Assembly (NCBI GenBank): GCA_945900695.1
Contig: CAMDJU010000193.1
Coordinates: 1-5,372 of the forward strand
Origin: Bordetella parapertussis
Lineage (GTDB): Bacteria; Pseudomonadota; Gammaproteobacteria; Burkholderiales; Burkholderiaceae_C
Direction: 5' to 3'
Length of the DNA stretch: 5,372 nt
Numbering within the stretch: the first letter of the stretch is position 1; every line of letters starts with the position of its first letter. The notes under the pieces are model-generated. The model saw only the letters and a list, made by a program, of their open reading frames with translations. It was not told the DNA's origin and did no database searches. Both the position numbers and the translations under genes were made by a program. Of the stretch, positions 1 through 5,187 are shown piece after piece.

Positions 1-419
<419 letters not shown>

Positions 420-422
420 TGG

Positions 423-515
423 CGAGCGGCATGCCGTTCCCCGCTTCACCTCCCTGAGCGGGAGCCGTTTGTTTCAAATGGCTTTGCAGCCCGACCAATA
501 GGTCGGGCTTTTTTT
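423..515 (+). ncRNA. Putative small RNA with anti-Shine-Dalgarno-like loop and intrinsic terminator
   Basis: A strong plus-strand terminator at 488-515 has no protein gene upstream of it on that strand, so something untranslated is probably being terminated. The stretch before it folds compactly. Hairpin A (440-462) pairs CCCGC with GCGGG and, past one bulged U, UCA with UGA, exposing the six-base loop CCUCCC (449-454). Hairpin B (463-483) follows without a gap: nine pairs including one G-U, with loop UUU. The terminator stem comes next. An outer stem, 424-430 with 464-470, could compete with hairpin B. The loop complements GGAGG-type ribosome-binding sites, so a translation-blocking role is plausible but inferred. 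From memory, Rfam holds a 'Betaproteobacteria toxic small RNA' family with a similar idea; membership is not tested here. The 5' end is uncertain (about 423, or about 367). The alternative is a cis-acting leader or attenuator for hemJ, but hemJ seems to have its own promoter after the terminator. Confidence 0.6.
488..515 (+). terminator. Intrinsic terminator of the small RNA
   Basis: Arms AGCCCGACC (488-496) and GGTCGGGCT (501-509) form a perfect nine-pair stem with a four-base AATA loop, followed by a run of Ts through 515. There is no T-run for the opposite strand, so it works on the plus strand only. It lies before the hemJ promoter and separates the small-RNA unit from hemJ. Confidence 0.9.
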
Positions 516-540
516 GTGCGAAGTCAAAATGGTTTTGGGC

Positions 541-569
541 TTGGATCGTGCAAAGCCACCCACTACACT
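541..569 (+). promoter_or_regulatory. hemJ promoter (leaderless configuration)
   Basis: TTGGAT (541-546) and TACACT (564-569) are separated by exactly 17 bases; each matches four of six consensus positions. The -10 ends seven bases before the ATG at 577, so the expected start of transcription is at 576-577. There is no Shine-Dalgarno sequence before 577, which fits a leaderless mRNA and argues against starts further upstream (TTG 514, ATG 529), since these would lie outside the transcript. Confidence 0.55.
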
Positions 570-576
570 GACGCGC

Positions 577-999
577 ATGCTGTGGATCAAATCATTTCAC
601 ATTGTTTTTGTGGCCAGTTGGTTTGCGGGCTTGTTTTACTTGCCCCGCATCTTTGTGAACCTGGCGATGGTTCCGGCCGACTCCACCACCGAACGCGAGC
701 GCCTGCTGTTGATGGCCGCCAAGTTGCTGCGCTTCACCACCATTTTGATGGTGCCCGCCGTGGCCCTGGGCCTGTGGTTGTGGTGGGGCTATGGGGTGGG
801 TCAAGGTGCGGCTTGGATGCATGCCAAGCTGGCTGTTGTAGCCTTGGTGCTGGCCTATCACCATCAATGCGCTCGCCAACTGCGCTGGCTGCGCACGGGC
901 ACCTCGAACCATGGGCACGTTTGGTACCGCTGGTTCAATGAACTGCCCGTGCTGCTGTTGGTGGTGGCGGTGGTGTTGGTGGTGGTCAAGCCTTTTTGA
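577..999 (+). CDS. hemJ: HemJ/CopD-family membrane protein, probable protoporphyrinogen IX oxidase
   Basis: The 140-residue product is a small four-helix membrane protein of the UPF0093/HemJ family. HemJ oxidises protoporphyrinogen IX to protoporphyrin IX in the inner membrane, late in haem synthesis, and binds haem b. Family hallmarks are visible: a start MLWIKSFH with the conserved His8, the W-FAGLFYLPRIFVN stretch in helix 1 (residues 15-28), WMHAKL with His82 and Lys84, His95-His96, and FNELPVLLL (120-128) leading into a final hydrophobic helix that ends in KPF. The usual family length is about 140-150. Many databases call such betaproteobacterial proteins simply CopD family, so the enzymatic role is inferred from the family. 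The divergent hemB neighbour supports it. The ATG at 577 is preferred because the family's N-terminus begins there and the promoter sits directly in front. Confidence 0.88.
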   Translation: MLWIKSFHIVFVASWFAGLFYLPRIFVNLAMVPADSTTERERLLLMAAKLLRFTTILMVPAVALGLWLWWGYGVGQGAAWMHAKLAVVALVLAYHHQCARQLRWLRTGTSNHGHVWYRWFNELPVLLLVVAVVLVVVKPF

Positions 1000-1086
1000 G
1001 TTGCCGATGCCCGCCCAGCGCTTAAAGCCTTTGGCACCGCACTTGGCGGTTGAGGGAAAGGTTCTTGGGGTTGCCTGGGGTGTGGC

Positions 1087-2202
1087 ATGTTGAGGCGGCG
1101 GCGCAGCACCGTGGCTTGGCCGTTGACCTGGGCCTATTTGGCTTTGGTGGCTTATGCCAGCCTGTACCCGTTCGGACCCTGGCGCGATCAAGGCTTGAGC
1201 ACTTGGAGTTTTTTGAGCGCACCGTGGCCGCAGTATTGGGGCGCTTTTGATGTGTGGGCCAATGTGCTGGGTTATGGGCCTTTGGGGTTTTTGGCGGCGC
1301 TCAGCGCCACCCGCATGGGCCTGCGCCATCAGGCCTGGTGGCTGGCCAGTGGTGGTGCCGCCGTGGTGTCCTTGTTGATGGAGGGCCTGCAAAGTTATTT
1401 GCCTGTGCGGGTGCCATCGGTGGCAGATTTTGGCCTCAACACCCTGGGCGGCTTGCTCGGCGCTTTGCTGGCCCATGGCATGGAACGCTTGGGTGCGATT
1501 GACCGTTGGAGCCGGTTTCGTGAGCGCTGGTTCACCGAGGACGCCGCCGGCGGCATGGCTTTGCTGGTGTTGTGGCCCTCGGCCTTGCTGTTTCCGGCCC
1601 CTATTTGTTTGGGCCTGGGCCAAGTCGGGTCTCACTTGCGCGCCCAATTGGCGCAATGGCTACAAGCCAGTCCCTTGGGCGCTTGGGTGACTTTTCAGCA
1701 CCCCCCCACTGCTGCCCTGGGCAACGAAACCTCCTTTTTCCTGGTGCTGATGGGACTTGCTCTGCCTTGCTTGACCGGCTTTGCGGTGATCCGTGGTTTG
1801 GGCCAACGGGTCTTGTTTGCTGCGCTGGCCCTGGCCGTGGGCGTGGGTGTGAGCGCGTTGTCTGCGGTATTGACCTACGGACCGGGCCACGCTTGGGTGT
1901 GGTTGGATGCGGCCCAGGTCTGGGCTTTGCTAGCCGGTTGGCTGGTGGCGGTGTTGCTGGCTCCGTTGCCCCGCTGGGCACATGCGGGCTTGTTGTTGTT
2001 GGGCCTCACGGTGTACCTGACAGTCATCAACCAAGTACCAGAGAGCACTTATGTGACCCTCAATCTGCAGCAGTGGGAGCAGGGCCGCTTCATCCGCTTC
2101 AATGGCTTGGCCCAATGGCTGGGTTGGCTTTGGCCGTATGCCGTGTGGGTTTGGGGCTTGGTTTTGCTGTGCCGCATGCCCATCCAGAACAAGTTTCGTT
2201 AA
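1087..2202 (+). CDS. VanZ-family multi-pass membrane protein
   Basis: The 371-residue protein has an N-terminal VanZ-like domain followed by a long hydrophobic C-terminal region. The VanZ part (about 12-131) shows the family pattern: a first helix ending in SLYPFGPW (25-32), FDVWANVLGYGPLGF (54-68), a serine-glutamate helix SLLMEGLQSYLPVRVPS (95-111), and ADFGLNTLGGLLGALLA (113-129). VanZ of enterococci gives low-level teicoplanin resistance, but most relatives are of unknown function and resistance should not be assumed. After an arginine-rich loop (140-147), further probable helices lie near 156-175, 215-235, 241-263, 275-292, 299-315 and 345-362, giving about ten in all. This second half is not recognised. 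The ATG at 1087 is the earliest start in frame; only a weak G-rich ribosome-binding region precedes it. It lies 87 bases after hemJ with no clear terminator or promoter between, so co-transcription is possible. Confidence 0.88.
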   Translation: MLRRRRSTVAWPLTWAYLALVAYASLYPFGPWRDQGLSTWSFLSAPWPQYWGAFDVWANVLGYGPLGFLAALSATRMGLRHQAWWLASGGAAVVSLLMEGLQSYLPVRVPSVADFGLNTLGGLLGALLAHGMERLGAIDRWSRFRERWFTEDAAGGMALLVLWPSALLFPAPICLGLGQVGSHLRAQLAQWLQASPLGAWVTFQHPPTAALGNETSFFLVLMGLALPCLTGFAVIRGLGQRVLFAALALAVGVGVSALSAVLTYGPGHAWVWLDAAQVWALLAGWLVAVLLAPLPRWAHAGLLLLGLTVYLTVINQVPESTYVTLNLQQWEQGRFIRFNGLAQWLGWLWPYAVWVWGLVLLCRMPIQNKFR

Positions 2203-2242
2203 GGCTTGGCGCAGATTGGCGTGGGCGGGGATGGTCCCCACC

Positions 2243-2248
2243 TAAAAT
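2243..2248 (+). promoter_or_regulatory. Candidate -10 element for the ferredoxin-hydrolase-carboxypeptidase run
   Basis: TAAAAT matches five of six bases of the sigma-70 -10 consensus and ends six bases before the ATG at 2255. This is the same geometry as at hemJ. No good -35 is seen at 16-18 bases; the nearest, TTGGCG at 2216-2221, is 21 bases away. No Shine-Dalgarno sequence precedes the ATG, which again suggests a leaderless message. Confidence 0.42.
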
Positions 2249-2254
2249 CGCGCC

Positions 2255-2593
2255 ATGACCCAAGCCAACTCTTATTACCAACGCCATATCTTTTTCTGCA
2301 CCAACCAGCGCAGCCATGGAGATGCCAGTTGCACCGACCACCCCGCCCAACAAGCCTTTGACCATTGCAAAGCCAAAGTCAAGCAGGCCCAACTCAATGG
2401 CCCTGGCGGTGTGCGGGTCAACAAAGCGGGTTGCTTGGACCGGTGTGCGGGTGGGCCGGTGGCAGTGGTCTACCCAGAAGCCGTTTGGTACACCTTTGTT
2501 GACATGGCTGATATTGACGAAATCGTCAGCAGCCATTTGCAAGACGGGCGTGTGGTGGAGCGCTTGGTGTTGCCACCGAACGTGGGCCGCTGA
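2255..2593 (+). CDS. Thioredoxin-like [2Fe-2S] ferredoxin
   Basis: The 112-residue protein is a (2Fe-2S) ferredoxin of the thioredoxin-like (Shethna-type) fold, a soluble one-electron carrier. Four cysteines have the family's layout: Cys15 (HIFFCTNQR), Cys26 (ASCTD), Cys60 and Cys64 (KAGCLDRCAGGP). The spacing C-x10-C-x33-C-x3-C is close to that of the Aquifex and Azotobacter proteins. Cys38 is extra and not expected to bind the cluster. The following strand GPVAVVYPEAVWYTFVD (67-83) is typical. The C-terminal tail after about residue 95 is unremarkable. Its redox partner is not evident from the neighbours. It starts 52 bases after the VanZ gene with an apparent -10 box just ahead of it, and the hydrolase gene starts six bases after its stop codon, so it is probably the first gene of a three-gene operon. 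Confidence 0.93.
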   Translation: MTQANSYYQRHIFFCTNQRSHGDASCTDHPAQQAFDHCKAKVKQAQLNGPGGVRVNKAGCLDRCAGGPVAVVYPEAVWYTFVDMADIDEIVSSHLQDGRVVERLVLPPNVGR

Positions 2594-2599
2594 CAGGCC

Positions 2600-3259
2600 A
2601 TGAACCAGCAAACCCAGCGCCTGATTTTTCAGGGCCAGGCGGGGCGCATGGAGGTGTTGCGCGACGACCCGGTGGGGACGCCCCTGGGCTGTGCCTTTGT
2701 GGCCCACCCCCACCCCTTGTTTGGCGGCACGATGGACAACAAAGTGGTCCAGACTTTGGCGCGCGCCCATGTGCAAGCGGGATGGACGGTGTTTCGTTTT
2801 AATTTTCGTGGCGTGGGCGCCAGCGAAGGCGTGCACGACGCAGGCCTGGGTGAGTGCGATGATTTGTTGGGCTTGATCGCCCAAGCCGCACCTCAAGGTG
2901 ATTTGGCCTTGGCCGGTTTTTCATTTGGTTCGTTCGTGGTCAGCCAGGTGCTCCAGCGCCTGCATGGGCAGCGCGAGGTTCGCAGCCTGGTGTTTGTGGG
3001 CACGGCGGCTTCGCGTTTCGCGGTCGCCGATATCCCCGCTGATTGGGTGCCACGCTTGCTGGTTTTGCACGGTTTGGACGATGACACGGTGCCGTTGCAA
3101 AGCGTGTTGGACTGGGCCAAGCCGCAAAACCTGCCGGTCACCGTGGTGCCGGCTGGGGGACATTTTTTCCATGGCCAATTGCCTCAATTGCGTCGCTGGG
3201 TACACCGCCATGTGCAAGCCATGGCCTGGGAGACCGCCGCGGCCGCCACTTTTTCATGA
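2600..3259 (+). CDS. Alpha/beta hydrolase (dienelactone hydrolase-like, COG2945-type)
   Basis: The 219-residue cytoplasmic protein is a compact alpha/beta hydrolase without a lid domain or signal peptide. After a short beta region it has HPHPLFGGTMDNKVV (36-50), a signature of this subgroup near the oxyanion loop, then FRFNFRGVGASEG (65-77). The nucleophile elbow is GFSFGS (106-111) with Ser108. The acid is probably Asp161 in LHGLDDDTVP (156-165) and the base His188 in GGHFFHG (186-192), so the triad looks complete. The natural substrate is unknown; esterase or thioesterase activity is possible. The ATG lies six bases after the ferredoxin stop, with only a weak AGG before it, suggesting translational coupling. 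Its stop codon overlaps an upstream alternative start of the next gene. Confidence 0.93.
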   Translation: MNQQTQRLIFQGQAGRMEVLRDDPVGTPLGCAFVAHPHPLFGGTMDNKVVQTLARAHVQAGWTVFRFNFRGVGASEGVHDAGLGECDDLLGLIAQAAPQGDLALAGFSFGSFVVSQVLQRLHGQREVRSLVFVGTAASRFAVADIPADWVPRLLVLHGLDDDTVPLQSVLDWAKPQNLPVTVVPAGGHFFHGQLPQLRRWVHRHVQAMAWETAAAATFS

Positions 3260-3262
3260 GGA
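3258..3262 (+). promoter_or_regulatory. Ribosome-binding site deciding the carboxypeptidase start
   Basis: GAGGA at 3258-3262 lies five bases before the ATG at 3268 and overlaps the TGA stop of the hydrolase gene. The alternative ATG at 3256 has only a T-rich stretch before it. This favours 3268 and suggests that ribosomes finishing the hydrolase reinitiate here. Confidence 0.6.
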
Positions 3263-3267
3263 CGGAG

Positions 3268-4425
3268 ATGCGCAATAAACTCACTGCATGGTTGACGGCC
3301 GGGCTCCTTTGCCTGTTGGGTACCGCTCGGGCACAAGCCCCCGAACCCCCCGAGGTGGCCGCACGCGCTTATTTATTGATTGACTTGACGGCCAACCAGG
3401 TGTTGGTGGCCAAAGGGGCCGATCAGCCGCTGGAGCCGGCATCTCTGACCAAGCTGATGAGCGCCTACCTGGTGTTTGACGCCCTCAAAAGCAAAAAAAT
3501 CAGCCTGGAGCAAACCTTCCCGGTCAGCACCCGGGCGTGGAAAATGCCCGGCTCACGCATGTTCATCGACCCCAAGATGAATGTGCCGGTGGAAGATTTG
3601 CTGCGCGGCATGATCGTGCAATCGGGCAACGATGCCACCGTGGCATTGGCCGAAGGGGTGGCGGGCAGTGTCGAGCGCTTTGTCACATTGATGAACGAGC
3701 AAGCCAAGGCCTTGGGCATGAAGGACTCGGCGTTTAAAAACCCAGAGGGCTTGACCGAGCCTGGGCACACCACCACTGCCAATGACTTGGCGCTGTTGGC
3801 GGGTCGTTTGATGGCCGACTTCCCTCAGTACATGGGTTATTACGCGCTCAAAAAATACCGTTATCCCGGCACACCTGCCGCCAATGAAAACAACCGCAAT
3901 TTGCTGCTGTTTCGCGACCCATCTGTGGATGGTTTGAAGACCGGTCACACCGAAGCGGCGGGCTATTGCCTGGTGGCCACCGCCCAAAGAACCTTGCCCC
4001 AGGTTGGCCCCCGGCGTTTGCTGTCGGTGGTGCTTGGCGCCGCCAGCGAAAACGCGCGCGCCGCCGAATCGCAAAAACTGCTCAATTGGGGCTATACCGC
4101 TTTTGAAGCGGTTCGTCTTTTTGATGCCGGCCAGGCTGTGGTGGCACCGCCGGTTTGGAAAGGCCGCGAAGCCGAGGTCAAGTTGGGTTTGACCCGACCC
4201 ATCGTGGTCGCTTTGCCCGCTGGTCAGTTGGCGCGCATGACCACCCAGGTGGCGCGCCCCGACCCCTTGGTCGCCCCGATTGCTCGCGGGCAGTCGATTG
4301 GCCAGTTGCAGGTTTTGTTGGACCAAAAGGTGTATGCCGAGATCCCCTTGGTCGCCCTGGGTGGCGTCGAACAGTCGGGTGTGTTGGGGCGCGCATGGGA
4401 CGCGATAAGGCTCTGGATCAAGTAG
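3268..4425 (+). CDS. dacA: Serine-type D-alanyl-D-alanine carboxypeptidase (PBP5/6 class)
   Basis: This is a low-molecular-mass penicillin-binding protein that removes the terminal D-alanine from peptidoglycan pentapeptides in the periplasm, limiting cross-linking. Of 385 residues, about the first 24 form a signal peptide: a basic MRNK start, a hydrophobic core, and an Ala-X-Ala cleavage region at 20-24. The three catalytic motifs of the penicillin-binding fold are present in order: SLTK (Ser59, Lys62), SGN (119-121) and KTG (224-226). The stretch 280-365 fits the beta-rich PBP5 C-terminal domain. The tail GVLGRAWDAIRLWIK (371-385) looks like the amphipathic helix that anchors PBP5 to the outer face of the inner membrane. 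Length matches the family. The start at 3268 has a Shine-Dalgarno sequence; an in-frame ATG at 3256 would add four residues and overlap the hydrolase stop. It is last in a run with the ferredoxin and hydrolase genes. The symbol could equally be dacC. Confidence 0.96.
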   Translation: MRNKLTAWLTAGLLCLLGTARAQAPEPPEVAARAYLLIDLTANQVLVAKGADQPLEPASLTKLMSAYLVFDALKSKKISLEQTFPVSTRAWKMPGSRMFIDPKMNVPVEDLLRGMIVQSGNDATVALAEGVAGSVERFVTLMNEQAKALGMKDSAFKNPEGLTEPGHTTTANDLALLAGRLMADFPQYMGYYALKKYRYPGTPAANENNRNLLLFRDPSVDGLKTGHTEAAGYCLVATAQRTLPQVGPRRLLSVVLGAASENARAAESQKLLNWGYTAFEAVRLFDAGQAVVAPPVWKGREAEVKLGLTRPIVVALPAGQLARMTTQVARPDPLVAPIARGQSIGQLQVLLDQKVYAEIPLVALGGVEQSGVLGRAWDAIRLWIK

Positions 4426-4477
4426 TGGGCGCATGCAAACATTTTGTGCCGTGGCGATTTTGCAAAGCCAAAGGCAT

Positions 4478-4501
4478 GGCCCGCCGCTGTTGATGGCGGC
4501 C
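4478..4501 (+). terminator. Possible hairpin after the carboxypeptidase gene
   Basis: GGC(C)CGCC (4478-4485) can pair with GGCGGCC (4495-4501) around a nine-base loop, with one bulged C. There is no T-run after it, so it is not a standard intrinsic terminator. It might slow transcription or stabilise the 3' end of the message. A better terminator-like stem lies further on at 4563-4599. Confidence 0.25.
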
Positions 4502-4530
4502 TGACCCGGGTGCGGTCGTTTCAGTCTAGT

Positions 4531-4559
4531 TTGTCATCTGGCCACAACAATGCTATAGT
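4531..4559 (+). promoter_or_regulatory. Strong sigma-70 promoter of the rpsL (str) operon
   Basis: TTGTCA (4531-4536; five of six consensus bases) and TATAGT (4554-4559; five of six) are separated by the ideal 17 bases, and TGC immediately before the -10 makes it an extended -10. This is the best promoter in the window, as expected for a ribosomal protein operon. The predicted start is near 4565, giving a leader of about 60 nucleotides. No other gene lies between it and rpsL. Confidence 0.88.
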
Positions 4560-4562
4560 CTT

Positions 4563-4599
4563 GGGCTTTTCGGGTCTTTCGTAGAGAAGGGCCCTTTTT
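4563..4599 (+). terminator. Terminator-like hairpin at the start of the rpsL leader
   Basis: GGGCTTTTC (4563-4571) pairs fully with GAAGGGCCC (4586-4594), counting two G-U pairs, and is followed directly by five Ts (4595-4599). A second left arm, GGGTCTTT (4572-4579), resembles the first and can pair with the same right arm with one bulge. The promoter's start site falls in or just after the first arm. The full stem therefore forms best in transcripts arriving from the carboxypeptidase operon, which it may terminate. Transcripts starting at the rpsL promoter would be left mainly with the weaker second form, a possible attenuator. Confidence 0.6.
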
Positions 4600-4613
4600 G
4601 TGTTTCAGACGTT

Positions 4614-4618
4614 GAGGG
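4614..4618 (+). promoter_or_regulatory. rpsL ribosome-binding site
   Basis: GAGGG lies nine bases before the rpsL ATG at 4628. It is a good match to the 16S 3' end at a slightly long but workable distance, and confirms the annotated start. Confidence 0.8.
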
Positions 4619-4627
4619 ACGTTTTCC

Positions 4628-5005
4628 ATGCCAACCATTAATCAACTCGTGCGCCACGGACGGGAAGTCGAGAAATCGAAATCCAAGAGCCCGGCCATGC
4701 AAAACTCGCCCCAACGGCGCGGCGTTTGCACACGCGTGTACACCACCACACCCAAGAAGCCCAACTCTGCGCTGCGCAAAGTGGCCAAGGTTCGTTTGAC
4801 CAACGGCTTTGAGGTGATTTCTTACATCGGCGGCGAAGGCCACAACCTGCAAGAGCACTCTGTGGTGCTGGTGCGCGGCGGTCGTGTCAAAGACTTGCCC
4901 GGTGTGCGCTACCACATCGTGCGCGGTTCGCTCGACTTGCAAGGCGTTAAAGACCGCAAGCAGTCGCGCTCGAAATACGGCGCCAAGCGGCCCAAGAAAA
5001 CCTGA
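4628..5005 (+). CDS. rpsL: 30S ribosomal protein S12
   Basis: S12 sits at the decoding centre of the small ribosomal subunit and helps control accuracy; it is the classic streptomycin target protein. The 125-residue product is full length for a proteobacterial S12 and starts with the invariant [12 protein letters not shown]. The decoding loops are intact: [17 protein letters not shown] (41-57) with Lys43, and [13 protein letters not shown] (84-96) with Lys88 and Pro91. These residues are the wild-type, streptomycin-sensitive forms at the positions usually altered in resistant mutants. Asp89 is the residue that RimO methylthiolates in E. coli. The basic tail [15 protein letters not shown] is typical. 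It is the first gene of the str operon, with its own strong promoter; rpoC is not directly upstream here. The stop codon lies inside the first hairpin of the spacer leading to rpsG. Confidence 0.99.
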   Translation: MPTINQLVRHGREVEKSKSKSPAMQNSPQRRGVCTRVYTTTPKKPNSALRKVAKVRLTNGFEVISYIGGEGHNLQEHSVVLVRGGRVKDLPGVRYHIVRGSLDLQGVKDRKQSRSKYGAKRPKKT

Positions 5006-5164
5006 TCTTCGGATCGGTGCCTGGCGCGAACCGGCCACAACAGGTTCAAGGTGCTCATGGCGTCAGGCAGATGCCGCGAGCGTAGTGACCCCAAGCACAG
5101 ATGTCCTGTGTGGGTCGAGTAAGTGAAGGGTGTTATCGCCTTTCGAGATCGCTGAAAAGTGATC
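5002..5164 (+). promoter_or_regulatory. Structured rpsL-rpsG spacer, candidate S7 autoregulatory region
   Basis: The 182 bases between the two genes are packed with stable folds. (1) 5002-5017: a six-pair stem capped by a cUUCGg tetraloop, containing the rpsL stop codon. (2) 5018-5069: ten pairs (TGCCTGGCGC with GCGTCAGGCA, one G-U), continued by GAACC/GGTTC (5028-5032, 5043-5047), with a 12-base bulge on the 3' side only. (3) 5087-5116: GACCC/GGGTC and CACAG/CTGTG around an asymmetric internal loop. (4) 5147-5164: seven pairs (one G-U) capped by a GAAA tetraloop. In E. coli, S7 represses the str operon by binding the shorter rpsL-rpsG spacer. By position and fold this is the likely equivalent, but the S7 contacts are not demonstrated here. 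Confidence 0.6.
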
Positions 5165-5176
5165 AACTGAAGCAAC

Positions 5177-5181
5177 AAGGA
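5177..5181 (+). promoter_or_regulatory. rpsG ribosome-binding site
   Basis: AAGGA lies six bases before the rpsG ATG at 5188, ideal spacing. It follows the last hairpin of the spacer by 12 bases and appears unpaired, so rpsG could be initiated independently of rpsL translation. Confidence 0.85.
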
Positions 5182-5187
5182 AGAAAA

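Noticed and set aside
514..576. Upstream TTG (514) or ATG (529) starts for hemJ
   Set aside because: They lie before the proposed promoter's start site, the TTG lies in the sRNA terminator T-run, and family homology begins at 577.
950..990. GTGGTG-rich run at the end of hemJ
   Set aside because: It is explained by valine and leucine codons of the last membrane helix and is not a regular repeat.
592..1656. Long minus-strand open frame of 354 codons opposite hemJ and the VanZ gene
   Set aside because: It is rich in Gln, His, Pro and Ala with no recognisable domain, as expected for the antisense of a high-GC gene. Both plus-strand genes have clear family motifs.
1941..1948. GCTGGTGG, identical to the E. 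coli Chi site
   Set aside because: It lies in a GT-rich coding region where the octamer is likely by chance, and Chi sequences differ between bacterial lineages.
2099..2896. Minus-strand open frame of 265 codons crossing the ferredoxin gene and parts of its neighbours
   Set aside because: It runs across three genes with convincing protein families on the plus strand and looks like an antisense shadow.
3553..4434. Minus-strand open frame of 293 codons opposite the carboxypeptidase gene
   Set aside because: It mirrors a well-supported penicillin-binding protein gene, its composition is low-complexity, and no ribosome-binding site or family pattern is seen.
4433..4504. A 23-codon frame just after the carboxypeptidase stop
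   Set aside because: It has only a weak G-rich stretch upstream, no recognisable features, and is within chance expectation for an intergenic gap.
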